In this document: positions 26,765 through 36,055 of the stretch, one piece after another
Layout of the letters: each line of letters starts with the position of its first letter
Position numbering within the stretch: position 1 is the stretch's first letter
Origin: Peptostreptococcus canis
GTDB lineage: Bacteria; Bacillota; Clostridia; Peptostreptococcales; Peptostreptococcaceae
DNA length: 64,000 bases
Reading direction: 5' to 3'
Assembly: GCF_014229965.1 (NCBI RefSeq)
Contig: NZ_JABGBW010000002.1
Coordinates: 428,258 to 492,257 of the forward strand
The notes under the pieces: generated by a model
What the model was told of the DNA's origin: nothing
The model's input: only the letters and a program-made list of their open reading frames with translations
The model's database searches: none
Translations under genes and position numbers: made by a program

Positions 26765-27655
26765 ATGATAAAAGTTAAAGTACCTGCCACAACTGCCAAT
26801 ATGGGGCCCGGATTTGATTCCCTTGGTATGGCATTATCAAGATATTCAGAATTTGAAGGAGAAATAGCTGAAAACATAAAAATTAGAATTTCAGGTCTGG
26901 AATCAGAAAAACTAAAAGGAAATAAAAATCTCGTTATAGATTCAATGAATTATCTTTTTGAAAAAGTCGGAAAACGGCCAAAAGGCTACAATTTACATAT
27001 AAAAAATAATATACCCTTAGCCAGAGGAATGGGTTCAAGTGCAGCTGCCATTATAGGAGGTTTAAAATTAGCAAATGCTCTGATTGATTTCCCACTAAAT
27101 GACGATCAATTACTTGAATTGGCAACTGATATAGAAGGACATCCTGACAATGTTGCTCCTGCTTTATTTGGTAATATTATTTTATCAACTAAATCAAATA
27201 ACGAAATCATATATAGAAAAATAGCACCTTTTGAAGCTCTGGAATGTGTTCTTTTCAGTCCTGATTATGAAGTTTCCACCAGTAATTCCAGGAATGTACT
27301 TCCAAAATCATATTCATTGCAAGATGCCGTTTATAATAGTTCACATCTGGCCTTACTAATATATGGATTTATTACTAATGATACCATTCTTATAGGAAAA
27401 GCTATGAATGATAAAATACATGAACCCTATAGAAAAAAATTAATTAATTCTTTTGATGAATTTAAAAAAATAGCACTGGACTCAGGTGCGTTCGCTTTTT
27501 CACTAAGCGGTTCCGGATCTACCATAATTGCTTATTGCACAAAAGATCATTCGAAAAATGTACTTAGCTCTTTCGAAAAATTGGCAAATGAAAAAAATAT
27601 ATCCGGAAAAGCTGAAATACTAATGCCTTGCAAAAAAGGTGCCCAATATGAATAG
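26765..27655 (+). CDS. thrB: Homoserine kinase
   Basis: The 296-residue GHMP kinase phosphorylates homoserine with ATP. The ATP-binding motif is IPLARGMGSSAAAIIGG (about 85-101), preceded by KVPATTANMGPGFDSLG at the N-terminus and followed by FSLSGSGSTIIAYC near the C-terminus. It starts 24 bases after thrC. Homoserine dehydrogenase, needed for the substrate, is not in this window. Confidence 0.95.
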   Translation: MIKVKVPATTANMGPGFDSLGMALSRYSEFEGEIAENIKIRISGLESEKLKGNKNLVIDSMNYLFEKVGKRPKGYNLHIKNNIPLARGMGSSAAAIIGGLKLANALIDFPLNDDQLLELATDIEGHPDNVAPALFGNIILSTKSNNEIIYRKIAPFEALECVLFSPDYEVSTSNSRNVLPKSYSLQDAVYNSSHLALLIYGFITNDTILIGKAMNDKIHEPYRKKLINSFDEFKKIALDSGAFAFSLSGSGSTIIAYCTKDHSKNVLSSFEKLANEKNISGKAEILMPCKKGAQYE

Positions 27656-27666
27656 GAGGATAAAAC

Positions 27667-28878
27667 ATGAGTATTATTGTTCAAAAATATGGAGGAAGCT
27701 CTCTCGCCGATATCGATAAAATAATGAGGGTTGCAAATAGAATTATAGATGCAAAAAAACAGGGTAATAAAGTAATTGCAATAGTTTCTGCTATGGGTAA
27801 GACTACTGATAATTTAGTGACATTGGCAAATCAAATTAGCAAAAATCCACCTAAGCGAGAAATGGACAGATTGCTTTCTACTGGAGAAGAAATATCGATG
27901 TCTCTTTTAGCAATGGCAATACAATCACTAGGTGAAAATGCAATCTCACTAACAGGACCACAAGCCGGAATAATGACGGACTCCATTCATAATAAAGCAA
28001 AAATTATAAATATAGTATCAGATAGACTTCTAAAAGAACTGGAAAACTATAATATAGTTATAATTGCAGGTTTCCAGGGGTTAAATGAAAATAATGATAT
28101 TGCAACATTAGGGAGAGGTGGTTCTGATACATCTGCAGTGTCAATTGCAGCTGCATTGAATGCAGACTTATGTGAAATATTCACAGATGTAGATGGTGTA
28201 TATGCTTGTGATCCCAGAATTGTACCTAATATAAAAAAATTAACTGCTATTTCCTACGACGAAATGTTGGAATTAGCAAATCTGGGAGCAAAGGTTCTTC
28301 ATCCAAGATCCGTTGAAGTAGCAAAAACGCATGGAGTCACTATACATGTAAGATCTAGCTTTAACCACAATATCGGAACAATAGTTAAGGAGGAAAATAA
28401 AATGGAGCATAATGGATTAATAACTGGAATTGCACATGATTTTAATGTTGCAAAAGTCGTTGTATTCGGTATACCGGATATTCCAGGGACAGCAGCAAAT
28501 GTTTTTAGAGAATTGGCAAAATCAAATATCAATATTCAAATGATTGTTCAAAGCTCTCAAATCAATAACAAAAATGATATTGCATTTACTTGCTCTCTTT
28601 CAGATGCTAGAGATGCAAAAAATATCTTAGAAAATATAGCAAAAGAATTAGGAGCAGAAAACATATTAATAGAAGAAAATCTAGCTAAAGTCAGCATAGT
28701 TGGTGCTGGAATGATGACACATTCAAATATTGCTTCACAGATGTTTGAAGCATTGGCCAAATCAGATATAAACATTGATATGATAAGTACTTCTGAAATT
28801 ACTATTTCCGTCATTGTAGACTCTTCTCAATGTGAAAAAGCTGTAAAAGCCTTGGCAGAAGAATTTAAATTGGTATAA
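27667..28878 (+). CDS. lysC: Aspartate kinase
   Basis: The 403-residue protein catalyses the first step from aspartate to threonine, methionine and lysine. It begins IIVQKYGGSSLAD, has FTDVDGVYACDPR (about 177-189) and ends with two ACT domains (about 265-335 and 345-400) that bind inhibitory amino acids. An internal ATG after AAGGAGG (about 28402) could yield a separate small ACT subunit, as in B. subtilis LysC. The gene is third in the thr operon, so control by threonine is likely. Confidence 0.94.
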   Translation: MSIIVQKYGGSSLADIDKIMRVANRIIDAKKQGNKVIAIVSAMGKTTDNLVTLANQISKNPPKREMDRLLSTGEEISMSLLAMAIQSLGENAISLTGPQAGIMTDSIHNKAKIINIVSDRLLKELENYNIVIIAGFQGLNENNDIATLGRGGSDTSAVSIAAALNADLCEIFTDVDGVYACDPRIVPNIKKLTAISYDEMLELANLGAKVLHPRSVEVAKTHGVTIHVRSSFNHNIGTIVKEENKMEHNGLITGIAHDFNVAKVVVFGIPDIPGTAANVFRELAKSNINIQMIVQSSQINNKNDIAFTCSLSDARDAKNILENIAKELGAENILIEENLAKVSIVGAGMMTHSNIASQMFEALAKSDINIDMISTSEITISVIVDSSQCEKAVKALAEEFKLV

Positions 28879-28920
28879 ATCAAACTATAAAAACACATAC
28901 AGAAAAAATCTCATACACTC

Positions 28921-28964
28921 AAAAGAAGTGACCTTTACCAAAACAAGTAACTGTCACTTCTTTT
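28921..28964. terminator. Terminator of the thr operon
   Basis: AAAAGAAGTGAC and GTCACTTCTTTT form a perfect 12-bp stem, T-rich on the + side and also usable by the convergent DUF1015 gene. Confidence 0.85.
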
Positions 28965-29001
28965 ATTAATAAATATTAACTTTCTCCAGATATTTTTAAT
29001 G

Positions 29002-30234
29002 TTATATTCTATGCAAGAATAGTCCACACCTTACTTTAGGTTCAAACCATGTTGATTTTGCCGGCATAATTCTATCTTCATCCGCAACCCTTAATAACTC
29101 GTCTATAGATGTCGGGTAAAGAGAAAATCCAACTTTCATATCTTCATTTACTCTTTTTTCAATTTCGTCAGTACCTCTTATACCACCTATAAAATCTATC
29201 CTTTTATCCTTTTGTGGTTCACTTATACCTAATATCGGTTCTATTAAGTAATCGTGTAATACACTTACATCTAAATTTTCAACAGAATCATCTTTCAGTT
29301 TAAATCTTTTATTAAATACCAGTTTGTACCATTGTTCATCAATATACATCCCATATTCAAATTTCTGTTCAGGCTTAAATTCATCGCTGACTTTTTCCAA
29401 AATGAAATTTTCCTCAATTTTGTTTAAAAACTCATCTATATCTAAGCCGTTTAAATCTTTTACAACTCGATTATAATCCATAACATGAAGTGTATTTTTT
29501 GCAGCTATCATTGCCGGATAGAAATTAAATTCCTCTTCTTCTGAATAATTAAGATTTTTGTCTTTCTTTTCTATTGCATAATTTTGAGCCGCTGCTGAGC
29601 GATGATGTCCGTCTGCAATATATAAATTTTCCACTCTTTCAAAAGAATTTACGACCATTTCCTCTTCTTTTTCATCCAATTTCCAGATAGTATGTCTAAT
29701 TCCATCTTCAGATATAAAATCATAGATTGATTCATTGTTAAGAGTTTTTGCTATTACTATATCAATTACAGAGTTATTATCGTAAGTAAGAAGAATAGTA
29801 CCTGTATGAGCCTGACAATAATCGATGTGCTTAGTCCTATCCTCCACCTTATCTGGTTTTGTATTTTCATGAGTCTTTATTTTTCCATTTATTCCATCTA
29901 ATACACTTACGCATCCTACTATACCGATCTGACTCCTATCTCCCATTACTTCCCTATATACATATAATGAAGGTTTTTTATCTTCTATAAGTATATTTCT
30001 CTCTATAAAATCATCAAGTACTTCTTTAGCTTTTTGATATACTTTTTCTGAATATATGTCTATATCATTATCAAAATTAATCTCTGCCCTATCTATCCTA
30101 AGATATGTATACTTATTTTCCTTCGCTATTTTTTTTGCTTCCTCTGTATTCATAGTATCATATGGGAGAGCTGCCACTTTTTCCACATAATCTTTGTTTG
30201 GTCTTAAAGCCTTAAAGGGTTTAACCATAACCAT
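29002..30234 (-). CDS. DUF1015 family protein associated with serine biosynthesis
   Basis: The 410-residue protein begins MVMVKPFKALRPNKDYVEKV and contains ADGHHRSAAA at about 211-220, both features of DUF1015. Genes of this family often lie beside serC and serA in clostridia, and here it follows serA by 55 bases. The biochemical function is not known to me. The conserved His pair and acidic residues could suggest an enzyme. A strong AGGAGGAG precedes the ATG. Confidence 0.85.
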   Translation of the reverse strand: MVMVKPFKALRPNKDYVEKVAALPYDTMNTEEAKKIAKENKYTYLRIDRAEINFDNDIDIYSEKVYQKAKEVLDDFIERNILIEDKKPSLYVYREVMGDRSQIGIVGCVSVLDGINGKIKTHENTKPDKVEDRTKHIDYCQAHTGTILLTYDNNSVIDIVIAKTLNNESIYDFISEDGIRHTIWKLDEKEEEMVVNSFERVENLYIADGHHRSAAAQNYAIEKKDKNLNYSEEEEFNFYPAMIAAKNTLHVMDYNRVVKDLNGLDIDEFLNKIEENFILEKVSDEFKPEQKFEYGMYIDEQWYKLVFNKRFKLKDDSVENLDVSVLHDYLIEPILGISEPQKDKRIDFIGGIRGTDEIEKRVNEDMKVGFSLYPTSIDELLRVADEDRIMPAKSTWFEPKVRCGLFLHRI

Positions 30235-30289
30235 AATAAATACTCCTCCTGTGTATATTTTCCTATAGTATTATCTACTATAATAAGAA

Positions 30290-31222
30290 TTATAATACTT
30301 TTACCATACTTTTAGCTAAATATTCTTCTATTATATTTACTATCTCATTTCCTATTCTAGTTTGAGCTTCTATAGTAGATCCCCCTATATGTGGTGTAAC
30401 ACTTACCTTAGGATTTATTAATAGTTCTTTCATTGGCATAGGTTCATCTTCAAAGCAATCTAAGGCGGCCCCAGCAATCTCATTATTATCAATTGCTCTA
30501 AGCAAATCCTCTTCAACTATTATTCCCCCTCTTGCACAGTTAATTATAAATGCAGTATCTTTCATAATTTTAAACTTATCATAATCAAATAAATTTCTCG
30601 TATCATTAGTTAATGGAGTATGAATAGTTATATAATCAGATTCTCTTAAAATTTCATCCAAATCGGTGAATTTAAATCCTTCTTTATTTTCTATACATTC
30701 TTGAACATCGGTATATAATATGTTCATACCAAGCTTATTTGCCTTATCAGCAATGTTTTTAGCTATTTTTCCATATCCTACTAATCCTAAAGTTTTGCCC
30801 ATAATCTCATTTCCTTTGAGATTTTTCTTATCCCAAATGCCGTTTTGAAGTTTTATGTTGGCTATTTTAACTTTTCTGGCTAAAACCAGCATTTCACATA
30901 AAACTAATTCGGCAACTGCATTTGTACTAGCCATGGGTGTATTTCTTACTTGAATACCGTTTGCCTTTGCAAAGTCCACATCTATATTATCAAGTCCTAC
31001 TCCTCCCCTAATTATCATTTTTAGTCGTTTAGTTTTAATGGCTTCATCTATAATATTTTTTCTGATTTTAGTTGCTGATCTTACTACGATAATATCAATT
31101 TCTTTTATTTTATCCTTCAATTCAACTTCTTCATAAAATTTTTCTTCAACATCAAATCCCATATTTTTTAATAAATTTATAGCATTCTTTTCCATTCCGT
31201 CTGTTACCAATATCTTATTCAT
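30290..31222 (-). CDS. serA: D-3-phosphoglycerate dehydrogenase (short form)
   Basis: The 310-residue D-isomer hydroxyacid dehydrogenase has GKTLGLVGYGKIAKNIADKA for NAD binding (about 143-162), FIINCARGGIIVEEDL and a catalytic His in TPHIGGST. It lacks the C-terminal ACT domain of long SerA enzymes, so feedback control by serine through ACT is not expected. The position after a class V aminotransferase and before DUF1015 supports phosphoglycerate as substrate. Confidence 0.88.
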   Translation of the reverse strand: MNKILVTDGMEKNAINLLKNMGFDVEEKFYEEVELKDKIKEIDIIVVRSATKIRKNIIDEAIKTKRLKMIIRGGVGLDNIDVDFAKANGIQVRNTPMASTNAVAELVLCEMLVLARKVKIANIKLQNGIWDKKNLKGNEIMGKTLGLVGYGKIAKNIADKANKLGMNILYTDVQECIENKEGFKFTDLDEILRESDYITIHTPLTNDTRNLFDYDKFKIMKDTAFIINCARGGIIVEEDLLRAIDNNEIAGAALDCFEDEPMPMKELLINPKVSVTPHIGGSTIEAQTRIGNEIVNIIEEYLAKSMVKVL

Positions 31223-31345
31223 AATTATTCCCCCAAAATTTTATCTTCAATAACTTATTATCTATAACGTTTACCCGGTATAATATGGCCGGTAAATAAA
31301 TATAAAAATACATATTTATTTTTTTGAATATATCAAATTAAAATA

Positions 31346-32416
31346 CTAAAACCCTAGTATTTCATCAATTGTATCTAAAAGATATTTAATATCTTCAATA
31401 TTATAATCACCCATATGTGATATTCTAAAAGTTTTGTCTTTTAAATCGCCGTATCCGTTTGCTATCTGCATTCCTTTTTCTATTAATTTTGAATTTAGTT
31501 CAGAAATATTAATATTTTGATTGTTTTCTATGACTGTCAAAGTGTTTGATAGATAATTTTTGTCAGTGAATAATTTGAAATGATTTTCGGCCCATGCCCT
31601 AACTAAATTAGCCATGTCCTTATGTCGATTGAATCTATTTTCCAGACCTTCTTCTAAGATATTGTCAAGTTGATAATCCATTGCAAACATATGTGAAATG
31701 GAAGGAGTTGAAGGATATTGATAATTTTTCTTTTTGAGATATTTATACATCGCGAGCAAATCAAAGTAGGTTCCTCTAAATTCAACTTTTTCTGCCCTTT
31801 TTATAGCCCTTTCTGAGAAAGTACAAATTGCCATTCCCGGTGGTAAACCTAATGCCTTTTGAGTTGAAGTTATTAATATATCAATATTATTTTTATCAAC
31901 TTCTATTTTTATGCCACCTGCCGAGCTAACTGCATCTACACAAAATACTATATCATCGTATTTTCTAACTACATCAGCTATTTTTTCTATTGGATTTGTA
32001 ATTCCAGTAGATGTTTCATTATGCTGTATAGCTATTAAATCATATTCTCCGGTTGAAAGAACTTTATCTACTAACTCCGGAGTAATAGCCTTCCCTAAAT
32101 CCACATTGTACAAATCAGCTTTGACATTATTAGTCACTGCCATCTTATACCATCTATCTCCAAATGCACCACAGGAGAATACGGCCGCTTTTTTGGATGT
32201 ACACGATCTAATCGCGCCTTCCATCAAACCTGAGCCGGAGGATGTGGATAGAAGTATCTCATTCTCAGTGTAGAATATTTTTTGTAATTTTTTGCTTATT
32301 CTTTCCTGCAAAGCACTAATTTCTTTGCTTCTGTGTCCTATCATCGGTGTTGCCATTTTTTCGAGAACATCTTCCCGCACATCGATTGGACCCGGAATAA
32401 ATAACTTCCTTGCCAT
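31346..32416 (-). CDS. Class V aminotransferase, probable phosphoserine aminotransferase (SerC-like)
   Basis: The 356-residue PLP enzyme begins RKLFIPGPIDVREDVLEKM and has the PLP lysine in ITSTQKALGLPPG (about 187-199). By sequence it belongs to the alanine-glyoxylate / serine-pyruvate aminotransferase type rather than classical SerC. With serA and DUF1015 directly downstream, the likely reaction is phosphohydroxypyruvate to phosphoserine. Serine-glyoxylate or alanine-glyoxylate transamination remains possible. It is first in the operon. Confidence 0.85.
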   Translation of the reverse strand: MARKLFIPGPIDVREDVLEKMATPMIGHRSKEISALQERISKKLQKIFYTENEILLSTSSGSGLMEGAIRSCTSKKAAVFSCGAFGDRWYKMAVTNNVKADLYNVDLGKAITPELVDKVLSTGEYDLIAIQHNETSTGITNPIEKIADVVRKYDDIVFCVDAVSSAGGIKIEVDKNNIDILITSTQKALGLPPGMAICTFSERAIKRAEKVEFRGTYFDLLAMYKYLKKKNYQYPSTPSISHMFAMDYQLDNILEEGLENRFNRHKDMANLVRAWAENHFKLFTDKNYLSNTLTVIENNQNINISELNSKLIEKGMQIANGYGDLKDKTFRISHMGDYNIEDIKYLLDTIDEILGF

Positions 32417-32452
32417 GGTTCTAACCCCCTTCGAATATTTTAAATTATCAAT

Positions 32453-32481
32453 ATGATATAACCATCTTTTAAATATGTCAA
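32453..32481 (-). promoter_or_regulatory. Promoter of the serine operon
   Basis: A perfect TTGACA and TATCAT with a 17-base spacer on the reverse strand, about 37 bases before the aminotransferase ATG. Confidence 0.75.
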
Positions 32482-32575
32482 TACTTTTTTTGAAATTAAA
32501 TATAATTTTCTATTTTTTGAATATTCTGTTTTATAGAACAAGCATTTTGTTGTTTTCCAAAAAATATTAATTAGA

Positions 32576-33346
32576 TTAGTTAAGCGATATATAGTCTTTC
32601 ATATTATCAAATTTCTTTTCACCTATACCAGAAACATTTTTTATATCTTCCAAAGTATTAAATTTGCCATTTTTTTCTCTATAATCAATTATTTTCCTGG
32701 CTGTGGAAGGACCTACTCCAGGTATTGTTTCCAATTTACTTTGATCGGAAGTATTAATTCCTACTTTTGAACTATCTCCAGAATTAGAACTATTACAAAC
32801 CCCGCTATCTACGCTTTTTGAATCTTCCCCCTGTTTCACACTATCAGAACTTGAAATGTTTTTATTTTCATCCTTATACGGTATTATATAGTGCTGGGAA
32901 TCCTCTATGTTCATAGCTAAATTAATTCTTTCAAAATCCGCGTCTTTAGTCAATCCACCTGCTTTTTTAATTACATCATCCAATCTTTTATCTCCTTCAA
33001 TACAGATTACTCCTGGATTTGCAACAGCTCCCGTTATATATACTACTACTTTGGAATTCATATTTTTTCTTGACTCCATATTGTTTTTTTCTTTTTTTTG
33101 AAATTCAAACTCGGAATTTTCATTAACTTTTTCACTTTGATTATTGGAGTTTTTTTTCGAAATATTATTAGTATCTACAACATATTTTTTACCAAAAAAA
33201 CTCATACTCATAGGAAATAGTATTTTTATAATTATAATTGATATCACTAATATAGTAATAATCATTTTTTTGACATTTACTCCACTTATCTTTTCATAAA
33301 TAATATTTACAATTTTTTCATTTTCTTTAAGTTTGTGTTTTTTCAT
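32576..33346 (-). CDS. ComEA-like membrane DNA-binding protein (SLBB + helix-hairpin-helix)
   Basis: The 256-residue protein has a membrane anchor at about 28-48, a Ser/Asn-rich linker, and an SLBB domain with VVVYITGAVANPGVICIEG (about 115-133). The C-terminal pair of helix-hairpin-helix motifs is INTSDQSKLETIPGVGPSTA and FNTLEDIKNVSGIGEKKFD. This is the ComEA layout for binding incoming DNA at the cell surface. The start at 33346 is supported by AAGGG before the ATG. ComEC and ComEB are not adjacent, so a role in transformation is not shown here. Confidence 0.85.
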   Translation of the reverse strand: MKKHKLKENEKIVNIIYEKISGVNVKKMIITILVISIIIIKILFPMSMSFFGKKYVVDTNNISKKNSNNQSEKVNENSEFEFQKKEKNNMESRKNMNSKVVVYITGAVANPGVICIEGDKRLDDVIKKAGGLTKDADFERINLAMNIEDSQHYIIPYKDENKNISSSDSVKQGEDSKSVDSGVCNSSNSGDSSKVGINTSDQSKLETIPGVGPSTARKIIDYREKNGKFNTLEDIKNVSGIGEKKFDNMKDYISLN

Positions 33347-33565
33347 AAATATCCCTTTCTTTAATGTATATAAATATACAAGCTTTGTAATTATATTCAA
33401 TACTTTATATTAATATAGACAGTATTACAAAATCATAGGACTAAAAAGAAAAAATATAAAAAGTTATAATAAATAGTTTTAAAAAATTTGTATTTCATTT
33501 TTTTGACTAAAATAGATTATTTGTTGATATAAACCAAATACAATCTTCTTTATTTCTCTATTTTG

Positions 33566-33574
33566 TGATATACT
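33566..33574 (+). promoter_or_regulatory. Extended -10 promoter candidate upstream of the D,D-carboxypeptidase gene
   Basis: TGA-TATACT matches an extended -10 element. There is no good -35 hexamer at the right distance, and a TTGACT further up at 33503 is too far away. Confidence 0.4.
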
Positions 33575-33641
33575 TATCTTGCTACATTATAATTTTTTGC
33601 AACAAAGGAGGATTGGATTTTTTATTATCCAAATGTTTATC

Positions 33642-35255
33642 ATGAAAAAAATAATATCAAAATTTTCTGCCTTGATATTGAGCTTTACTATTATTTCAAG
33701 TTCAATAGTCGGGGTTTATGCTGATGAAAAACAAGATTTAGATTCACTAAACTCAAAATATATAGTTTTAATGGATTATAACTCAGGAGAAATTCTTTAC
33801 GAAAAAAATTCAAGAAAAAAAATATATCCTGCTTCAACTACTAAAATCTGGACTGCTTTTTGTGTACTTGAAAAAGCTAACAATTTGAACGAAATAATTG
33901 AAGTAAAAGATATGCCACAAATAGAAGGAACAAGTATGTACTTGGAAAATGGCGAAAAGTTTACCGTATATCAATTACTAGAATCTTTACTTATACATTC
34001 ATCAAATGACGTTGCGTTTTTGCTGGCAAAACATTTTGGTGATGGAAATGAGAAAAAATTCATCGATTTTATGAATGAAGAAGCAGCTAAATATGGAGCA
34101 AATAATACACATTTTAATAACCCACATGGTCTTCCGGATGAAAATCACTATACTACCGCTATTGATATGACTACCCTTTCAAGAGTAGCTTATAGTAATG
34201 ATATAATAAAAAAGATAGTAGCTATGAAAAGCGTCAATTTTAAGGCCAATGACATATATAAATTCGAAAGAACTTTGATAAATAGCAATAAGTTTTTAAC
34301 TTCTAATAATAAAATTGATTATAAGGGAAAAAGTATACCAATAAAATATGATATTGTGGATGGTATCAAAACCGGATTCACTGATGATGCAGGAAATTGT
34401 TTAGTATCTACCGGACAAAAAAACGGGGTTAGATTAATATCAGGTGTATTCTTCGCACCGGCAGGTAGCTTATATCATGACTCAAGAACTATACTAGATT
34501 ATGGATTCGATAACTTTAAAACAATTACAGTATTCAAAAAAAATGATATGCATGGTGAAAAATCAATAAGATTTTCTAAACCCGGAAAAATTAAATATAA
34601 GATGTCAAGTGACTTCTCTGTAACAGTTTTTAATAATGAAAAATTTAATAAAAAAGATTATTCAAAAAAATATAATTTTGATAGACTTTCCCTACCAATC
34701 AATAAAGGTGATGTAATTGGTACTGTAAATATTTACAAAAAGAATAATATGATTTCCAGTATTGCTTTAGTTTCAGAAAACGATGCACAATCATATTTTG
34801 ATTATATATTAAGTTTTACGCCTTTTGCAAAAAATAAACCTAAAAAAAACGAGAAAAAGAAAAGTGGTAAAAAAAGCGACAAAAATAATAAAAAACAAAA
34901 AAATAACAACAATTCAAAAAGAATTAAAAACAAAATATCAAGTGGTGGTGAAAATATTAAATCAGAAGCTAATAAATCTGCTCAGGGATTATTAGGAATC
35001 TTACATGAAATAAAAGCTATGTTTTCTGGTTTATTTACAAAAAATGGACTTAAAAATATAGAAAATACTAATTTATATAAATTTTTAGATAAAAAAATAA
35101 GTAATAGTATTAGTTTTATACCTTCAAAATTAATTATAATAGGTGTACCCGTAATCATACTTATACTTATACTTTTATTGATAATAGGAATAATAAAAGA
35201 TTCAATTAAGAAAAAATCACTCAATAAAGCCAAAGGCAAAAATGATAATTTATAA
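33642..35255 (+). CDS. dacF: D-alanyl-D-alanine carboxypeptidase (DacF-type) with long basic tail
   Basis: The 537-residue serine peptidase trims peptidoglycan stem peptides. It has a signal peptide (about 1-28), the SxxK motif STTKIW, the SxN motif HSSNDVAFLL and the KTG motif DGIKTGFTDDAGN. Past the usual domains it adds a Lys/Asn/Ser-rich stretch (about 400-440) and then a hydrophobic segment near residues 495-520, probably a membrane anchor replacing the usual amphipathic helix. The frame opens at 33579, but signal peptide logic favours the ATG at 33642. AAAGGAGG lies unusually far upstream, so the start is uncertain. Confidence 0.9.
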   Translation: MKKIISKFSALILSFTIISSSIVGVYADEKQDLDSLNSKYIVLMDYNSGEILYEKNSRKKIYPASTTKIWTAFCVLEKANNLNEIIEVKDMPQIEGTSMYLENGEKFTVYQLLESLLIHSSNDVAFLLAKHFGDGNEKKFIDFMNEEAAKYGANNTHFNNPHGLPDENHYTTAIDMTTLSRVAYSNDIIKKIVAMKSVNFKANDIYKFERTLINSNKFLTSNNKIDYKGKSIPIKYDIVDGIKTGFTDDAGNCLVSTGQKNGVRLISGVFFAPAGSLYHDSRTILDYGFDNFKTITVFKKNDMHGEKSIRFSKPGKIKYKMSSDFSVTVFNNEKFNKKDYSKKYNFDRLSLPINKGDVIGTVNIYKKNNMISSIALVSENDAQSYFDYILSFTPFAKNKPKKNEKKKSGKKSDKNNKKQKNNNNSKRIKNKISSGGENIKSEANKSAQGLLGILHEIKAMFSGLFTKNGLKNIENTNLYKFLDKKISNSISFIPSKLIIIGVPVIILILILLLIIGIIKDSIKKKSLNKAKGKNDNL

Positions 35256-35297
35256 AAATAAAAAATGAGTGACTTATAATAAAAGTCTTATAAAGCT

Positions 35298-35337
35298 AAA
35301 ACCAGAGACATTTACAAATATTTGTCTCTGGTTTTTT
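35298..35337. terminator. Terminator after dacF
   Basis: AAACCAGAGACA pairs with TGTCTCTGGTTT and is followed by TTTT, a classic intrinsic terminator. Confidence 0.9.
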
Positions 35338-35417
35338 CCAACTAAAATAATGATTAAGTATTATTCTTAATTCTATCATCTATTCTTTAAAAAATATTAA
35401 TTATCACGACTTAGATT

Positions 35418-35753
35418 TTACATAGTGTCTTTACAATTTTTGTTTTTCTTACAATTTCTACAATTACCTAGACATACATCAATCTCTTCCAAGCATTCAT
35501 TAAACGCAACTTTACTACTATTTCTATGTCTAAAAATTGGTATATTCATCTTTTTGGCCTGCGACTCTACAATTTTAGTAAGTTTATGTGAAACTGTAGA
35601 TGTCATTATTATTATAGCATCCGGATTTCCGATAGAATTTTTAACTTGACTTGACATAGTAGTATAAATTTTCGGCTTATACCCTCTATTTTTTGCCATT
35701 TTGTAATAATCTTTTTCCATTCTTTCATGTCCACCAATTACCAATAGACCCAT
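35418..35753 (-). CDS. DUF2325 family protein with a four-Cys tail, probably iron-regulated
   Basis: The 111-residue protein begins MGLLVIGGHERMEKDYYKMAK and contains NPDAIIIMTSTVSHKL, as in DUF2325. The last residues hold a cysteine cluster C-X3-C-X2-C-X4-C (CLGNCRNCKKNKNC), able to bind a metal or Fe-S cluster. The function is unknown. Control by iron is likely, because a perfect Fur box sits at the promoter's start point. The ATG at 35753 is supported by AAGGGGG; an upstream in-frame start at 35801 lacks a ribosome binding site. Confidence 0.75.
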   Translation of the reverse strand: MGLLVIGGHERMEKDYYKMAKNRGYKPKIYTTMSSQVKNSIGNPDAIIIMTSTVSHKLTKIVESQAKKMNIPIFRHRNSSKVAFNECLEEIDVCLGNCRNCKKNKNCKDTM

Positions 35754-35831
35754 ATTTTTCCCCCTTATAAAATATCTAAAATAAACTATTCTCTCAATCA
35801 ATTTACTAAAAATTATATTAGCAAACCCTAA

Positions 35832-35886
35832 TGATAATAATTATCATCCTTGATAATATAATAAAGGAAAACTTTATTCTTGTCAA
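35832..35886 (-). promoter_or_regulatory. Promoter with a perfect Fur box upstream of the DUF2325 gene
   Basis: TTGACA (35881-35886) and TATTAT (35858-35863) are separated by 17 bases. Just downstream, at about +5 to +19, is TGATAATAATTATCA (35832-35846), a perfect 7-1-7 inverted repeat identical to the core Gram-positive Fur box. Iron-bound Fur would block transcription. Confidence 0.8.
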
Positions 35887-35942
35887 CATTATTTGATAAT
35901 ATTTATTAGTTAATTTTGGTAATTATTTGTTTATTATATACA

Positions 35943-35980
35943 AAACCCCTCAAATGACAAATGATGATTTGAGAGGTTTT
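35943..35980 (-). terminator. Terminator after the P-type ATPase gene
   Basis: AAAACC and CTCAAAT pair with ATTTGAG and GGTTTT around an 11-base loop. It lies about 75 bases past the ATPase stop on the reverse strand. Confidence 0.75.
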
Positions 35981-36055
35981 ACAGTAATAATACATTATTT
36001 TCAATTATTCTTCAGCACTAGAAAATAAATTTTCGATGCACTCAATAAGCAATTA

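Noticed and set aside
31257-31300. Imperfect GC-rich hairpin between the aminotransferase and serA genes (TTTACC / GGTAAA)
   Set aside because: The stem has a bulge and no T-tract, so I cannot call it a terminator or operator.
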